From an uncultured Actinomycetes bacterium (GTDB lineage Bacteria > Actinomycetota > Actinomycetes > Nanopelagicales > Nanopelagicaceae): a stretch of 7,970 nucleotides of DNA. Where the stretch lies: contig CAINSH010000059.1 in assembly GCA_903852955.1 (NCBI GenBank), positions 1-7,970 of the forward strand, written 5' to 3'. The translations under genes and the position numbers were made by a program. Below are positions 6,657 to 7,970 of the stretch, piece by piece (positions within the stretch are counted from its first letter, which is position 1; every line of letters begins with the position of its first letter). The notes under the pieces are model-generated. The model was not told the origin of the DNA. It made no database searches and saw nothing but the letters and a program-made list of their open reading frames with translations.

Positions 6657-7970
6657 TTAAGCTCCACGTAAAGCTTTGGCAAAAGATTCAAAATCTTCAA
6701 CCAAGATATCAACTTCTTTTTGACCATGTGCCAATGAAATCAGCCATTGTTCATCTAATCCTGGGGGAGTAATGATTCCTCGATTAAGTGAGTACAACCA
6801 CGACAACTCTGCAACAGCAAAATCCGTTGCTTTGTAATCGCGGTAGTTACGTACAGGCTCTGTTGACCAAGTAATACATCCTTTAACACCAAATCCAACA
6901 GTATGTGCTGGAAGTTGGTATTCCTCAATAATTGCACTGATGCGATCTAGCGCTTGTTGGTTGAAGGCCTCAGCTTTTTCAAGTGATTCCTCGGTAAAAA
7001 TAATATCTGCAGCTCGAACCCCAGCCATTGCTAACGGATTACCGTTAAAAGTTCCAAAGTGGGCCATTTTTCCATTAGTAACAAAATCCATGTACTTCTT
7101 CTTGCCACCAAAAGCGGCCAAAGTTAGTCCGCCACCAATTGACTTAGCTAAAGTAATTAAGTCAGGCGTAACACCTAAACGCTGAGCTGCACCTTGGTGT
7201 CCTGCGGTTAAACCTGTCTTTACTTCATCAAAAATAAGAACAACGTTGTATTGATCGCAAAGTTCGCGAACACGCTCTAGATAACCTTCATCAGGTAAAA
7301 CAATTCCAAGGTTCTCAAGGACAGGTTCGATAATAAAACAAGCAATTGAATCAGCGTGCTTTTTAAATGTGCGTTCAAGTGAATCTGCATCGTTATAAGG
7401 CACTACATAAATCTCACCCGGAACAATTCCAGCTGGAACATGGGCGATTGGATCACTTGGATCACCAACTTTGTCGATTGGTGGCTTGCTAGAAACAACA
7501 AATGGGTCATAGCTACCGTGGTAACCGCCCTCAATCTTTACAATCGCATCTTTATCTGTAGCTGCTCGCGCTGTTCGCACGGCATACATCGTTGATTCAG
7601 TTCCACTGTTAGTAAATCGGACTTGATCAATTCCAAAGCGTCGGCAGATTCGCTCTGCTGCATCTGTTGAAATAGGAGATGGCGTTACAAAGAGAGTTCC
7701 GCCTTCAAGTGCTTTTTTGGCTTCTTCAACAATTACTGGATTCAAGTGGCCGGCCAACATTGCGCCAAATCCCATAGAAAGGTCTAGTAACTGGCGACCA
7801 TCAACATCGGTCATCCATGCGCCTTTAGCACTAACAATCGAGATTGGATACGGATCCCAGTGCTGGAAACTTGAGGTCACGCCTAACGGCAGTGATTTAA
7901 AGGAGCGCTTACTTTCTTCGGCGCTCTTGCCTGTTTGCTTAGAAAATAACTCCCACTCATCTTTTAAGAG
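6657..7970 (-). CDS. Class III PLP-dependent aminotransferase (GSA aminomutase-like), 5'-truncated by window edge
   Basis: The visible 437 residues include nearly the whole enzyme. The frame stays open through 7970 (beginning LLKDEWELFS), and upstream residues SLPLGVTSSF match the family's conserved LPGGV-type entry, so the GTG at 7880 is internal and the true start lies outside. PLP-site signatures, counted from the GTG at 7880: NSGTESTMYAVRTARA (91-106), EGGYHGSYD (117-125), IFDEVKTG (216-223), TLAKSIGGG (243-251) with Schiff-base lysine K246, and HFGTFNGNPLAMAG (274-287). The closest familiar relative is glutamate-1-semialdehyde aminomutase (HemL). However, EPVLENLG at 185-192 replaces HemL's usual PVAGNMG-type motif and no heme gene is nearby, so a different amino-group transfer is likely, possibly on a sugar, amino acid or aldehyde. 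Convergent with the glycosyltransferases; promoter not visible. Confidence 0.88.
   Translation of the reverse strand, partial: LLKDEWELFSKQTGKSAEESKRSFKSLPLGVTSSFQHWDPYPISIVSAKGAWMTDVDGRQLLDLSMGFGAMLAGHLNPVIVEEAKKALEGGTLFVTPSPISTDAAERICRRFGIDQVRFTNSGTESTMYAVRTARAATDKDAIVKIEGGYHGSYDPFVVSSKPPIDKVGDPSDPIAHVPAGIVPGEIYVVPYNDADSLERTFKKHADSIACFIIEPVLENLGIVLPDEGYLERVRELCDQYNVVLIFDEVKTGLTAGHQGAAQRLGVTPDLITLAKSIGGGLTLAAFGGKKKYMDFVTNGKMAHFGTFNGNPLAMAGVRAADIIFTEESLEKAEAFNQQALDRISAIIEEYQLPAHTVGFGVKGCITWSTEPVRNYRDYKATDFAVAELSWLYSLNRGIITPPGLDEQWLISLAHGQKEVDILVEDFESFAKALRGA

Noticed and set aside
6640..6680. Rho-independent terminator between the convergent genes
   Set aside because: Only a short AAGCTTT palindrome and AT-rich coding sequence are present; no GC-rich stem followed by a T-run on either strand.
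7878..7880. GTG as the start of the aminotransferase
   Set aside because: The frame is open for 30 more codons to the window edge, and those codons encode a family-like entry (SLPLGVTSSF). The GTG is an internal valine; the gene is 5'-partial.
1..7970. CRISPR array, tRNA, insertion sequence or phage genes
   Set aside because: No spaced direct repeats, tRNA-like cloverleaf, transposase motif or terminal repeats were seen; nearly every base is accounted for by the seven genes.

Overview
The window is almost wall-to-wall coding sequence of moderate-to-low GC (roughly 40% by eye). It holds seven protein genes, two of them cut by the window edges. Neighbouring genes mostly overlap by 1-4 nt. The only real intergenic gap is 75 bp at 4243-4317, and one convergent pair ends in back-to-back stop codons with no spacer. 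This compaction, plus two apparently leaderless promoters with TAnnnT -10 boxes ending exactly 6 nt before ATG, suggests a genome-streamlined, low-GC actinobacterium such as the freshwater planktonic lineages. That assignment is inference; there is no rRNA or other marker in the window.

Minus strand, 4242 down to 1: one four-gene operon reading sulfotransferase -> cysD -> cysNC -> TauE/SafE-family permease (cut by the left edge). CysD and the CysN half of CysNC form ATP sulfurylase (sulfate + ATP -> APS). The CysC half phosphorylates APS to PAPS, and the sulfotransferase would use PAPS to sulfate an acceptor. No APS/PAPS reductase or sulfite reductase is visible, so the operon looks built to make and spend PAPS on sulfation rather than to assimilate sulfate into cysteine.

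Plus strand, 4318-6656: a divergently transcribed pair of family 2 (GT-A fold) glycosyltransferases, overlapping by 4 nt. The second has an unassigned C-terminal half of about 215 residues and a basic amphipathic tail. A perfect 7-bp inverted repeat frames the -10 box and start codon of this operon.

Minus strand, 7970-6657: a class III PLP-dependent aminotransferase resembling glutamate-1-semialdehyde aminomutase. Its reading frame runs off the right edge, so it is 5'-partial.

Taken together, the glycosyltransferases divergent from a complete 'sulfate to PAPS to sulfotransferase' operon suggest a locus for a sulfated surface glycan or glycoconjugate. The genes are individually recognisable; the proposed linkage and the identity of the sulfated product are inference.
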